Shown here: in pieces, positions 20,990 through 30,743 of the stretch
Position numbering within the stretch: the first letter of the stretch is position 1
How the letters are laid out: each line of letters begins with the position of its first letter
NCBI RefSeq assembly: GCF_001640025.1
Contig: NC_031672.1
Location: forward strand, 2,294,001 to 2,358,000
Length of the DNA stretch: 64,000 nucleotides
Source of the DNA: Sugiyamaella lignohabitans
Taxonomy: Eukaryota; Ascomycota; Dipodascomycetes; Dipodascales; Trichomonascaceae
Direction: 5' to 3'
Notes under the pieces: model-generated
Databases searched by the model: none
The model's input: only the letters and a program-made list of their open reading frames with translations
What the model was told of the DNA's origin: nothing
Made by a program: the position numbers and the translations under genes

Positions 20990-22458
20990 ATGTTGAAGTG
21001 GGTCCAAGGAGGGTATGTGGATCAAAATTCGGGGAGAGGGGGGCACTTGCCTCCGGCGGCTGGGGCTTCGCCCCAGACCCCGTGGCTCCTGCTTCGCAGG
21101 AGTTTTCGCGGAGCAATGACCGTCTGCTGGATCCGTCTACGGTCCTAGCAATCTCTTGCGAAGCAAGAGCCACGGGGTCTGGGGCAGAGCCCCAGCCGCC
21201 GGAGGCATACCCCCACCCCCCTGACAGAAAACACTAACAGCAATGAAGCGTTTCGGCCCTCACAGGTTCGGCCGAGCCCATTTATGGAGCAGAGGCGTTT
21301 AGATCAGTTGATAAGACCGTTGAGAACAAGAATCCGTACGGGAAGTTGACAAAGGATGATTTGTCTTGGAAGGCGCCGTACTCGTCCAATGTTGAGACGC
21401 AGACTTTTTATTTCCATTCGCAATCGGGTTATTACGGTTTTGTCCAGGTGATCCATTCGAATCCAGTCGGTATACATTTCACTGCTCAATTTACTTGTTT
21501 AGTGGTGAATGATAGCAAGCCCGATTTTAAGGTGTGGACTTCCACTCATTTGGAGAACTTTGTTGCTAAGGGCACTGAGTTCACGGCTGATGGGCTCAGT
21601 ATCAGTTTGAACGAGTCCGAGGATGAGTATACAATCACGTCTGTTGTCAATGAAGAATCGTTAGTCGAACTTAAGATTAAACGGGAGAGTGATGGGTTTA
21701 AAATCGGGGCTGATGGTACTAGTGTTTATGGCGAGGATCTGAACAATCCATGGGGATCGATGAGACATGTATTCTGGCCCCGATGCTTGGCTTCTGGTAA
21801 GATTGTTGTCAATAGTAAGGGCAATAATGGCACTGATAATGTCGATGGATCGGCTGCTAGCTCGACTGACGCTCCTGCTGCTGATAGAGACCAGCTGGAA
21901 ATCGCGTTCAACAACGAGTCGGCTATGTATGTCATGGCTTTACAGGGCATGAAACCTCATCATGCTGCTGCTAAGTGGAACTTTTTGAATTTCCAGGGTC
22001 CTACTATCTCGGCAGTGGTGATGCAGTTTACTACCCCTCCTTCTTATGGAGATCAGACCTCGTCTGTTGGCGGAATTGTTAAAGATGGTAAACTGATTGC
22101 TACTGCTGTGGACTGTCAAGTCGAGCATCAGGAGACTAAAGTGGACGAGGTCGGATGGCCCGCTCCTCATAAAATCGAGTTTAAACTGGCCGGGCCTAAA
22201 ATCGAGACTCCTGACGCTGAGATTGGTAGTGAGCCTGCTGTGACTGCTCAAGTGTACGGAGCCCTTGACAAGTTGGTCGACCGGGTTGATGTCATGGCCG
22301 AGATCCCCTCGTTCGTCAAGCGCGTGGTGTCGGGTGTGTCAGGCGCCAAGCCATATATTTATCAGTACAAGAACAAACTCACCATCAAACTGTCCGTCGA
22401 CGGCAAAGACTACGAAGAAGACGGATACGCCTTCAGCGAGGCTACCTTTATCTCATAA
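20990..22458 (+). CDS. SVF1: Svf1-like survival factor (two exons)
   Basis: Exons 20990-21012 and 21249-22458 give 410 residues. Exon 1 encodes only MLKWVQGG; the junction gives MLKWVQGGVSALTGSAEPIYG, which follows the Svf1 N-terminus (MLKW.QGG..A..G.AEP.YG). The rest carries the lipocalin-like Svf1 fold with NVETQTFYFHSQSGYYGFVQVIHSN and HHAAAKWNFLNFQGP blocks. Svf1 in S. cerevisiae protects against oxidative stress, acts in sphingolipid/ceramide handling, and uses its N-terminal amphipathic segment for Golgi binding; that segment here is split by the intron. The intron contains a complete palindrome. Confidence 0.93.
21013..21248 (+). other. SVF1 intron (236 nt) with palindrome
   Basis: Donor GTATGT, branch CACTAAC, acceptor AATGAAG. 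The AG right after the branch site (CTAACAG) and a later CACAG would both break the frame or the conserved N-terminus. Without its 158-bp repeat the intron would be 78 nt. Confidence 0.88.
21049..21206. repeat. GC palindrome, complete pair, inside SVF1 intron
   Basis: Both inner hairpins are of the CTCCTGC/GCAGGAG type. In the right one (21153-21169) the stem reads CTCTTGC/GCAAGAG, a compensated C-G to T-A change. Confidence 0.94.
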
Positions 22459-22621
22459 TCATAATCTCTCTCTTTCTCTGTCTGTCTGGGTCTCTCCATG
22501 CAAAATCATAAACTAATTTAACTACAACCGCTAATACACTAATACACTACTTTTCTGTGCATTCTGCCTCCCTCGGGCTCCGCGCGGACCCGTTGTCGCT
22601 GGAAATTCGGGTGGAGGGTCT

Positions 22622-22672
22622 GCCTCCGGCGGCCGGGCTCCGCCCGGACCTGGTTGTGCTCGCTTCGCGAGC
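22622..22672. repeat. Short-stem palindrome arm with GCTCGC-type hairpin
   Basis: CCGGGC-TCC-GCCCGG main hairpin. A decayed fragment (GCCTCCCTCGGGCTCCGCGCGG) lies just before it at about 22565. Confidence 0.92.
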
Positions 22673-22733
22673 GATGGGATCGTGGGGAGAACACTCGCTT
22701 GTTCATAGGGGAAACGAATTGCGTTTGATGGAT

Positions 22734-23245
22734 TCTCAGGAGTAAGTCAGCCGAGTGGTGAATTTGTGATCTCGGCTCATGATCGAGCTCAACCAGGTCT
22801 GGAAGCAGCAGATCCAATCGTTGACAGAGAGAAGGAATAGCAGATGTCGGATCATAAGCGTAATTCAGCGGATGGAGTGAATTCGCTCTTTGATAGAGAG
22901 GTGAGATCATAAATGGCAAATAACCAAACTCAACTCAGCCGATTGCGCGATCCGGCAGTGAGAGCAGGATCACTCGTCGACAAAACGTAAAAACAGATGA
23001 ATGAAGAATTCTCAATAGAACTAAGCTAATGGTGAATTTGTTACTTCAATTCACGAGTCAAGTATAACCGGGTTTGGATGGAAGGAAGGAACTCGCACAT
23101 AGAGAGCACTATGACAAATTCTGAGAAGTAACTCAATTAATGGAGTAGCTGTCATCTCCCTCATGAAGCAACAATAACCAGGTGTGAATGGAGCAGGCTA
23201 GCCCATCAATAGAGAGAACCGACAAGAAATTACGAAGTTCACTAC
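22734..23245. repeat. Degenerate ~115-bp repeats
   Basis: Segments near 22734-22850, 23012-23126 and 23128-23245 share, in the same order, TGAATTTGT-like, CTCATGA/CACGAG, AACCAGGT(G)TGGA, CATAGAGAG and ACAAATTCTGAGAAG-like words. Divergence is high and no reading frame is conserved. Confidence 0.5.
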
Positions 23246-24101
23246 TTGTGATTCCAGCTAGCAAGCTCACTCCTTGGCAAAGGGAAAGAATGACGAATAA
23301 CAAATTCTCATTTGTAACTCACTCGACGTTTTATAAACTGTTTCACCGCTTCAAAGATGACTAGTTCTACCCATCTAACCATCATCTTGAGATAATTTCA
23401 AATAGTCGAAGAACGTGAAAGCTCAGTTGAACTAAATGATATAAATGTGGAGATTCTTTCAAAAATAGATTGATATCTACTGGATCCCGAAAGATGTTTT
23501 CACATCAGCTGAGCAGCTGACTCTGTGACCTACTGCCATGATCCATTCTGGTCAAGTGATATATATCGTCAAGAATTAGGAGCCTATTTTTGAGAAATTT
23601 CACATATAAAGCTTGAAAGCTTGTGGTTCTGCAGGACTACATAAACAGTGTAGTACACATTTCTTGGTGTCTCAAGTGTTAGGGTCTTTCCTCGCTCTTG
23701 AGCCGGTTTCATCTTGGCCTACTTTCTCCTACCTGACCCCAGAAAGAGCCGAATTCAGTGTAAACTGCAGTCTATAATGATTTCTCACATATATGATCTG
23801 TTTGTTTGGGTATTTCACAGATTCATAAATGGGTTCTTAGACGTTTTGGATATCTAGACAGGCAATCACAATCACAACCACACGCTCCACTGAACAGAAC
23901 ATGTCGGCTTTAATTCCCATATGGTTAGGTAAATGAGGGGAATTGCCATCCTTCTGCTTTGGAATATTAATAACAGTCATGATATAGCTTTGAATAATAA
24001 GTATATGACTAGTGAAAGTAATCTATGCTTTCTTGTCGTCTCTCTAATAAACTCCTCACGTACCCCTGTTAACAGAGCCGAGGATCCAAAGTATTCAGAG
24101 C

Positions 24102-24151
24102 GCTCGCGAGGCGAGCACAACAGGTCCGGGCAGAGCCTGGCCGCCGGAGGC
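24102..24151. repeat. Short-stem palindrome arm, decayed
   Basis: Inner hairpin GCTCGC-GAG-GCGAGC; main stem CCGGGC/GCCTGG has one mismatch. Confidence 0.88.
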
Positions 24152-24176
24152 AGACCCAGCTCTCTGAACCCCGAAA

Positions 24177-24227
24177 GCTCGCGAAGCGAGCACAACCAGG
24201 TCCGGGCGGAGCCCGGCCGCCGGAGGC
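24177..24227. repeat. Short-stem palindrome arm, 3' of TMEM170-like gene
   Basis: CCGGGC/GCCCGG main hairpin and GCTCGC-type inner hairpin; 69 bp after the stop of the minus-strand gene. Direct repeat of the arm 75 bp away. Confidence 0.93.
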
Positions 24228-24296
24228 AGCGAGGACAGAAGCGAACAAAAATAAATAGGCATTACAATAAATAAGAAGACCGGTCCAAGACAGGGA

Positions 24297-24761
24297 TTAG
24301 AGGGTTGTAGACATCATAGAATAGGAGGATATGATCATGTAAACGACCTGGATCAGAGCCCAGATGACGGGCATCCATGTGGTCATACCGAACATGCCAG
24401 CTCGATAAATAGCGGCCAGCATGAGTCCGGCAATACTTCCCGAGATAAACGCCTGAACTCCACTCCATACCAGGTACGTGGCTATTATCCACACACCACC
24501 AACGACTTTCCGGTGTGAAACGGCCGCAATCACAGCCGAACACAGATGCACCCCCATACTCAGAATCAGGGTCCAGAATAGCGTGAACCGCCAGATATCG
24601 TACGTAAAATACAGAAACGACAGCTGGTACTTCTCGCTCGTAAACGGGAAGTACAGTGACGGGAACGACGGTACCGTATACCCCACGGGGATATTGCTCC
24701 CCACCACTTCCAGAATACCGCCCATAACGACTGCTCTCTTCCGGTTCCACTTCACGAACAT
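24297..24761 (-). CDS. TMEM170-like integral membrane protein
   Basis: 154 residues from ATG at 24761; the frame stays open slightly further up to a GTG. Three hydrophobic segments are visible: one around FTLFWTLILSMGVHLCSAVIAA, one around GGVWIIATYLVWSGVQAF, and a C-terminal one around MPVIWALIQVVYMIISSY. The SGSIAGLMLAAIYRAGMFGM loop with its Gly/Ala-rich helix and IYRAG resembles the Tmemb_170 family, whose human members act in ER and nuclear envelope shaping. Assignment is from motif memory, so the name is tentative; that it is a real multi-pass membrane protein is more certain. Confidence 0.6.
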   Translation of the reverse strand: MFVKWNRKRAVVMGGILEVVGSNIPVGYTVPSFPSLYFPFTSEKYQLSFLYFTYDIWRFTLFWTLILSMGVHLCSAVIAAVSHRKVVGGVWIIATYLVWSGVQAFISGSIAGLMLAAIYRAGMFGMTTWMPVIWALIQVVYMIISSYSMMSTTL

Positions 24762-24800
24762 GTGATTTTGGGGTTCACTGGTCACGTGATGAGTGGAGAT

Positions 24801-24936
24801 GCCTCCGGCGGCTGGGGCTCTGCCCCAGACCCCGTGGCTCCTCTCGCTTCGCTCGAGTCGGTTCGTGGGGGGTCCCGGGATTCTCCTGCGAAGCAGGAGC
24901 TACGGGGTCTGGGGCAGAGCCCCAGCCGCCGGAGGC
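24801..24936. repeat. GC palindrome, complete pair
   Basis: Left arm CTCGAG-type, right arm GCAGGAG-type. It begins 39 bp upstream of the ATG of the TMEM170-like gene and lies between that gene and the 3' end of the glycosyltransferase gene. Confidence 0.95.
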
Positions 24937-24960
24937 AGAACCCGTAAAAAACGAGAGATT

Positions 24961-25014
24961 CTCCTGCGAAGCAAGAGCCACGGGGTCTGGGGCAGAGCCC
25001 CAGCCGCCGGAGGC
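24961..25014. repeat. GC palindrome, single arm, 3' of GT31-like gene
   Basis: Inner stem CTCCTGC/GCAAGAG has one unpaired (or G-T on the other strand) position, intermediate between the two fully paired forms. It lies 36 bp after the gene's stop. Confidence 0.94.
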
Positions 25015-25050
25015 AGAGTCCGGGTAGCAGGATTGAGTCTATTTCGGTTT

Positions 25051-26910
25051 CTAGTTCGAGTCCTTGGAGTCGGCGGCGTGGTCCTTTTCTTGTTCTTTGG
25101 CACGCTCTTTTTCTTTTTCCAGCCTTTCTTTACGGGCAGGGTCTTTTTGCTCTTCGAGGTTTTTCTCGGTTCGACGCAGGAACCAGCCTTCGTAGAAATC
25201 GTGGTCGCTGCCGTCCGGGTGTTCTTCGGTTTTGGATTCGAAGAGGGCGTCGCACTTTTTGGTCTTGCGGATTTCGCGAATACGCTTGATGTTGAATCCA
25301 GAGGTGATTCGGTGCTGCTTTTCGCCGTTCTTTTCCTTCTCCCACTCGAGAATAGGCTTGCCGAGCTGGATACTGTCTCCGAGTCCGCAATCATGGGTAT
25401 CGTGGTTGAATCGGTAGTCAAGACACCAGTTAGTGGCTTCGCATGCCTTTTTACACTCTTCAAAACTCTCATAAGGCAGGATCTCGCCGTCAAACGGCTT
25501 CTCTCTATCGGTGTTCTCCTTTTTCCAGCTTTGGCTCGATGCAAGATTGTCCCACATCTCGATCTTCTCGTCCACATATGGAAGGTAGAAGTCTCTGTAC
25601 ATGTCGTAGTAGGTCAGGTGGTCTCTGTTGGGACCGCGCAGTTTCTCGTACTCGTACAGAACCTCGATCTCATGTGCTGTCAGATGGTGGAAAGTGGTAA
25701 TAGTCTCGCACCAGTTGTCAGCCTTGGCATAGAAATCGTAGAACGAATTGCCTTGGAATCGATAATGAACGTGTGGGTAATCAGGTCCACTGGAAATATA
25801 CTTGTTAACCTTGTCTTTTAACATCTCGGCAACTAAAACGTCTCCACAACAGTTGTCAAACGCCTTTTTCTCGTACTCGGCAAGATACTCGGGATGGGTA
25901 CCAATTGTCTCTTCAAGAGCTTTTCTGGAAAGCACAACTACACTTCCTCCATGTGCAAATGGCAGGTCGAGATACATGGCAATAGATCCCATATACAGAA
26001 TCTCGTTAGGATCCAAAGTCTTTAACCACTTGGTCATAACGTCCATCATAATATACGAGTCGGCATCCATAAAGATGAACCAGTCGGATTCTGGCGATGC
26101 ATTATATGCGTGATAAAGCATAGGAATGTTCTTGAACTTGTCAAGATCCCAGCCACCGTCGATTTTGACCTGAGATGCATCGTATACTCCATGCTGGTTG
26201 TGCAAATATCGCATTTTTCTGTACTTTTCGAATTGACGAGACTCATAAGTCTCCTGAGTCACATTAGCAAGAATGTCAATGACTTCATAACCGCCAATAG
26301 AACCTGGTTTATCTGCATACAGAGCGAAAAATGGCACTCTGGTCAGGGTTGTTACGAGGTGGATGGGAAGACGGTTCCACAGCACATCACCACCGGTTTT
26401 GATCATCAGGAAGATCTTTTCAGCACCATCTGCATAATCCGCTACCAAAGGCTGTTTAAGAAACTCGCCTTTGGAAGCATATTTCGACCAGTGAGGCACC
26501 TTAGGTCTTTCATAAGTACTAGGAGGAGGATATGTGGGTGCAAAAGTATCGGGACTTCTCCAGGTCTCGGCAGTCTCGTAACGATTGATACTATCAAAGT
26601 CTTTCATGTACGAGTGATGCGTCTTTGGTGCTATTTTATGAGGATCAAAGTCATCTGTAGTGAGTGCGCCAGTAAGAACAACCTCTTCGCCAGCAGACTC
26701 GGTTTCTACTTCATTTGGTAAACTGCCAGTAGAACCTGTTATTGGGTCGGGACCCTGGAAATGCGAAGACAGTTTCTCAATACTGTCGCCAAGAGAAGAT
26801 CCTTCACCACCGTCTATTCCGGATAAATGCGAGAATGATAGAAGTGAGAAGGTGGCTATGAACAACAGGCCAATGGCCAGGACGTAAGTTTTTCTTCGTG
26901 GCTGGTACAT
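25051..26910 (-). CDS. Golgi glycosyltransferase, GT31-like, type II membrane
   Basis: 619 residues from ATG at 26910; an upstream in-frame TTG was rejected. There is a short basic N-terminus (MYQPRRKT), a signal anchor at residues 9-26, and a Ser/acidic stem to about 150. The catalytic region runs from IFLMIKTGGDVLWNRLPIHL, through GGWDLDKFKNIPML and the DxD motif (Asp282-Ala-Asp284 in FIFMDADSYI), to FAHGGSVVVLSRKAL and CCGDVLVAEML. A Cys-rich C-terminal segment (FEECKKACEATNWCLDYRF) is PAN-like. The tail is highly charged (Glu/Lys). The pattern is that of fungal GT31/fringe-like enzymes; donor and acceptor cannot be told from sequence. Probably acts on cell-wall or secretory glycans. Confidence 0.82.
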   Translation of the reverse strand: MYQPRRKTYVLAIGLLFIATFSLLSFSHLSGIDGGEGSSLGDSIEKLSSHFQGPDPITGSTGSLPNEVETESAGEEVVLTGALTTDDFDPHKIAPKTHHSYMKDFDSINRYETAETWRSPDTFAPTYPPPSTYERPKVPHWSKYASKGEFLKQPLVADYADGAEKIFLMIKTGGDVLWNRLPIHLVTTLTRVPFFALYADKPGSIGGYEVIDILANVTQETYESRQFEKYRKMRYLHNQHGVYDASQVKIDGGWDLDKFKNIPMLYHAYNASPESDWFIFMDADSYIMMDVMTKWLKTLDPNEILYMGSIAMYLDLPFAHGGSVVVLSRKALEETIGTHPEYLAEYEKKAFDNCCGDVLVAEMLKDKVNKYISSGPDYPHVHYRFQGNSFYDFYAKADNWCETITTFHHLTAHEIEVLYEYEKLRGPNRDHLTYYDMYRDFYLPYVDEKIEMWDNLASSQSWKKENTDREKPFDGEILPYESFEECKKACEATNWCLDYRFNHDTHDCGLGDSIQLGKPILEWEKEKNGEKQHRITSGFNIKRIREIRKTKKCDALFESKTEEHPDGSDHDFYEGWFLRRTEKNLEEQKDPARKERLEKEKERAKEQEKDHAADSKDSN

Positions 26911-28001
26911 TGTGACGTGAATGTGATGTGAATGTGAAGTTATGAACTGATCCAAGAGTGAATCCAGATCAAGATGAATCGAGATAGGATGAGCCAGTCA
27001 ATAAATGACAAAGCGATGACAAGGGATTAATAACGGTATTAAAGAGAAAGTGAGCAACAGCAATAGCAATGGCAACACCAAACAGGAACTAATAAATAAT
27101 CAGACCAGTAATAAATAACCAACACAAACAAACGAACTTGATCGATTTCAATTAACTATTAGTCGCGACGTCGAAAGTGCTGGAATTAGCGATAATAAAG
27201 TACAGTTGAAAGCCAGCAGTGAATAGGCAAGTCAACGAGTCAATGAATCAACGAATCAATGAATGAATGAACGAATACAGCCACAGTCGGTCAGCAGTCA
27301 ATAGTCAGTAGTCAGTCAGTCACTACTCAAAAGTCAATCGACAGATCCCCAATTGCAACTGACACAATTCCAAGTATCGTTAAACACAGATGAAAACCCT
27401 GTGAAATACTTTAATTCCCGCTGAAATACCACGGAAATACCACTAAAATAAAAAAGTGTCTCAGTCGCTTATCCCACTACTTTCAAATCCAAACACCACC
27501 AAACCAAGATCTCGTGTCAGAGTGAAACCAAGAAAAAAAGTCGTGTCTTTCAACAGCCGAGAGATCAAATCTGAAAGATAAGACAGAAGCAACAAAGCTG
27601 GTGGTGATACCTGCTGTTGTTCGTATTCTTAATATTATCAAAAGACAAGCTTTCCCGAGTTCCGTCAAGTGATTTTCACGCAAAATCTCCAAGCTATAAA
27701 GACAAAAATAAAAATAAAAACTAAACCCACAATTAAGTTGGTTATATTAATATACTCTCGTGCGACCTCACCAGCGCATCATCTTTTCTGCCCAGCAACC
27801 TGCAGGATATATTTAACTACATATCATTTTATGCACCAGGGATTAGCAAGATCGTCTGCACGTTTTCAAGCCAATCTGTAGTGATAAACCGAGTGCATGC
27901 CCTACTGAGATGGGTGCTTTGGCCAGCATACCCAATCCGGTTATAGCTATGTTTGTTTCAACAAGGATTGAATGAACTAACGCTTCTGGAGGGGGGGGTC
28001 T

Positions 28002-28055
28002 GCCTCCGGCGGCTGGGGCGCTGCCCCAGACCCCGTAGCTCGCTTCGCTCGAGAG
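28002..28055. repeat. GC palindrome, single arm
   Basis: Main loop CGC/GCT type; the inner hairpin is a hybrid reading GCTCGCTTCGCTCGAGAGC. Confidence 0.9.
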
Positions 28056-28844
28056 CGGGGGGTGGGGATGCTTGGCGGATGAGGGGGTGCTAGCGGGCAC
28101 GGAGGGGATGGTGGGAGCTGGCGGGAGTTGGTGGGAAGGGAGGAGGGGAGACGAGGCGAGAGGTGGGGAGGAAGGAGAGGGATGGGAGGAGGAGGAGGGG
28201 CACGGGAGAGACCGGAACAAGGGGGTGGGAGCGATGGCAGGGGCTGACTGGGAGCGAGGAGCGATAGGACGGGCTGGGTGGCTATGGAATGGTGGTTGAT
28301 GAGAGGAGTCGGGCTTGGCCTAATTCGCAGTGAATAATAGCCCATAGCTGCCTGGCGGTGCAGCAGCCACGTTAAAAAAGTAACGGTATCTGCCTGCTGG
28401 TCAGCCCTGGGCTTGGACTTTGAGGCTTGGGGCCTCAGGCTTCAGCCTTGATTTAGACGCACAAGCACTTCGATAAGCCAGTCACTCAGCCTGTCAGACA
28501 GCCTGTCAATCAGACAGTCAGCAGCCGGTCAGTCAGATCGTGAGCAAATTAACAACTAATTTGATACCTGGCTGATTGGCTGGCTGACTGGCTGACTGGC
28601 TGACTAATTAAATCGACTGGAAGACATGACAGATGACTGAGACGTCTGACAAAGCTGAATCAAGCCCGAGAAAACAAACTGAACTATAATCCGAGTCTGA
28701 CTGTGAAATCAGGTTGAGCTCAGAATCCAGGCTTATCGGTCAATCAGTCACTCGACCAGCCAGCCCGCCGACAATACACACGCCGACTTCTCTCCTAGCC
28801 AAGCAGCAGCCCATACCTGACCCTGGCCCCACGATCCCAGCCAA

Positions 28845-28899
28845 CTCCTGCGAAGCAGGAGCAACCAGGGTCTGGGGCGGAGCCCCAGCCGCCGGAGGC
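28845..28899. repeat. GC palindrome, single arm with GCAGGAG-type hairpin
   Basis: One of the few isolated arms of this type. The preceding bases (CCCCACGATCCCAGCCAA) match the central part of complete elements, so this is a complete element that lost its other arm. Confidence 0.93.
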
Positions 28900-29252
28900 A
28901 CTCTCTCCCTCCCCGCTAGCCAGCCCGCAGCCCACCATCGTCCTGGCGGCCCGGGCTGCAGCCCGTTCGAGGCTCGAGCATATGCTGCCGCTGCTGCCCA
29001 CCATTGGTCCCCTTCTGCTGGTAAATGACATGCGCCGATGCAGGCTGGCAGCTGGCAGCCAGGCCGATCGCTGGTTCGAGCGGTCGCGATACGTGCTAGC
29101 GTCTGCTAGCGGCCAACTAAATACCCCCCAGCGGCCGCTGTCCCAATCGAATCCCAAAATCCCGATCTGACTCTCTCTATATCTCAGGCTGGCTTGGCAT
29201 TCCGATAAACTCATGAGTCCGGGTCCAGGAGACACGGCGGCGGGACAGACAT

Positions 29253-29303
29253 GCCTCCGGCGGCCGGGCTCCGCCCGGACCTGGTTGTGCTCGCTTCGCG
29301 AGC
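29253..29303. repeat. Short-stem palindrome arm with GCTCGC-type hairpin
   Basis: CCGGGC-TCC-GCCCGG main hairpin. Confidence 0.93.
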
Positions 29304-29360
29304 GTGTCGGGGGTTGGGTCCGGTCTGGTCTGCTAGTCTGTGCTGTGGTGGGGTGGAGGG

Positions 29361-29433
29361 GTGGTGGTGGAGGAGGAGGAGGAGGAGGAGGAGGAGGAGG
29401 AGGAGGAGGAGGAGGAGGAGGAGGAGGAGGAGG
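29361..29433. repeat. (GGA)n microsatellite
   Basis: About 20 uninterrupted GGA units after a short GGT run; purine-only on the + strand. Confidence 0.97.
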
Positions 29434-29686
29434 GGGTGACCGTTTTCATTGTTGCACAGAACGTGTCAAGTTGGTCACAGAAGAGGAAAGAGGCCACGAG
29501 AGAGGGGTCTGACAGCCAGCCCGAGATTACTTTTTTCAGCATGCGACAACGTCTCGACACTCCTGGATCGCCGTGCCAGCTGCAGCGCTAGCGCGACGGC
29601 CATTTTCACGTTAAAAATAATAATAACAAGCATTCCAACCCCCAGAGCACTGCCCACTCCCCCAAACACAGACCTACCTCCACGCC

Positions 29687-29746
29687 CGACTCGAGCGCAG
29701 CGAGAGGAGCCACCCGGTCTGGGGCGGAGCCCCAGCCGCCGGAGGC
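29687..29746. repeat. GC palindrome, single arm
   Basis: CTCGAG-type inner hairpin with GCA loop; spacer reads GCCACCCGGTC instead of GCCACGGGGTC. Confidence 0.93.
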
Positions 29747-30142
29747 AACCCCCTCCTCCCAACTTCACCAACCGGGCTTCTTGACGTGACATTGTTGGCT
29801 GAACGTTTAACGTTTGCCAAGGCCTGTTTCAAACGGGTGCATGCACCACAATCGGGCCGATCGCAGCTAAGGCTGCATGCATGCCGCAGCTCGAGGCACT
29901 CCAGCGCTAGCGCGGTCTGTACCAGGCTGATCACGGGTTAGCTCCTCCCTCTCCCTTCCGTGGGGCCCTTGTCCCCCAGACTCTCCCCCTCCTTTTCTTG
30001 TGGCTCTTGGGTTTCTCTTCTGTGGGTTCTGTTCTGTAGCGAGGCTGATTCCCGACCCGGACCCGCCCGCAGCTCGGCCACCCGCGCCTCCGAACTTTAA
30101 TCCGAGACGGATGCGGCCGTTTCAGATGTGCTCCGGGGGTTC

Positions 30143-30203
30143 TGCCTCCGGCGGCTGGGGCTCCGCCCCAGACCCCGCTGCTCCTCTCGCTGCGCTCGAG
30201 TCG
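30143..30203. repeat. GC palindrome arm, left of an extended inverted pair
   Basis: Pairs with 30267-30326; sequence outside (CCGGGGG.TTC) and inside (GGTGAGTGGGG) the arm also has an inverted counterpart. Confidence 0.94.
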
Positions 30204-30266
30204 GTGAGTGGGGTGGCCAGGCAGCAAGGGGGTTAGTGGTGGGTGGTGGTGGGGCGCCCCACTCGC

Positions 30267-30326
30267 CGACTCGAGCGTAGCGAGAGGAGCAGCGGGGTCT
30301 GGGGCAAAGCCCCAGCTGCCGGAGGC
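30267..30326. repeat. GC palindrome arm, right of an extended inverted pair
   Basis: CTCGAG-type with GTA loop; main stem AAGCCCCAGCTGCC shows single changes. Confidence 0.93.
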
Positions 30327-30363
30327 TGAACCCCACCCCCCGGTGGAGGAGGCACCCCACGTA

Positions 30364-30424
30364 CCGACTCGAGCGCAGCGAGAGGAGCAGCGGGGTCTGG
30401 GGCGGAGCCCCAGCCGCCGGAGGC
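30364..30424. repeat. GC palindrome, single arm
   Basis: CTCGAG-type with GCA loop, 320 bp upstream of the exchanger start. Confidence 0.94.
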
Positions 30425-30743
30425 AGGTGCGCGACCCCGTGTGAGCGGGGGACATAGCCCCCCTGGGGTGGTGAGGGATTGCTTGCGGCGGTGGGGCTGC
30501 TGCAATCTGAGCCTCGTAATCTGCCATCTCGATTATGTACAGATATGCAAGGTTACTTTAATTTATTATCGGCTGTTAGATAACGTTAGCAAGCATTTCC
30601 AATGGTCAAAGTTGAACTCGTCGAGGATATATATTTATTTTCTGCTGCCTGTTTCTAGTTTTTTTTTGACGGGCTCGTTCGCTAATTTTTTTTTGCTCTT
30701 GATCTGGAACTTTTCAGAGTCCTCTGGCCATTGCGTGATTAGA

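Larger units (their letters stand above)
22459..24296. other. 1.84 kb gene-free stretch SVF1-TMEM170-like gene
   Basis: Contains short-stem palindromes at 22622, 24102 and 24177, and degenerate repeats at 22734-23245. No CDS recognised. Confidence 0.5.
26911..30743. other. 3.8 kb gene-free stretch, divergent promoters
   Basis: Between the divergent GT31-like and exchanger genes. AATCA/GTCAGTCA-type simple sequence occurs near 27.2-27.4 and 28.5-28.65 kb, a G-rich purine tract at 28.06-28.3 kb, a GGA microsatellite, and palindromes at 28002, 28845, 29253, 29687, 30143, 30267 and 30364. No CDS recognised. Confidence 0.5.

Noticed and set aside
30441..30743. Upstream extension of the exchanger ORF to 30441
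   Set aside because: The ATG at 30744 starts a proper signal sequence; the upstream part is repeat-adjacent and low in conserved features.
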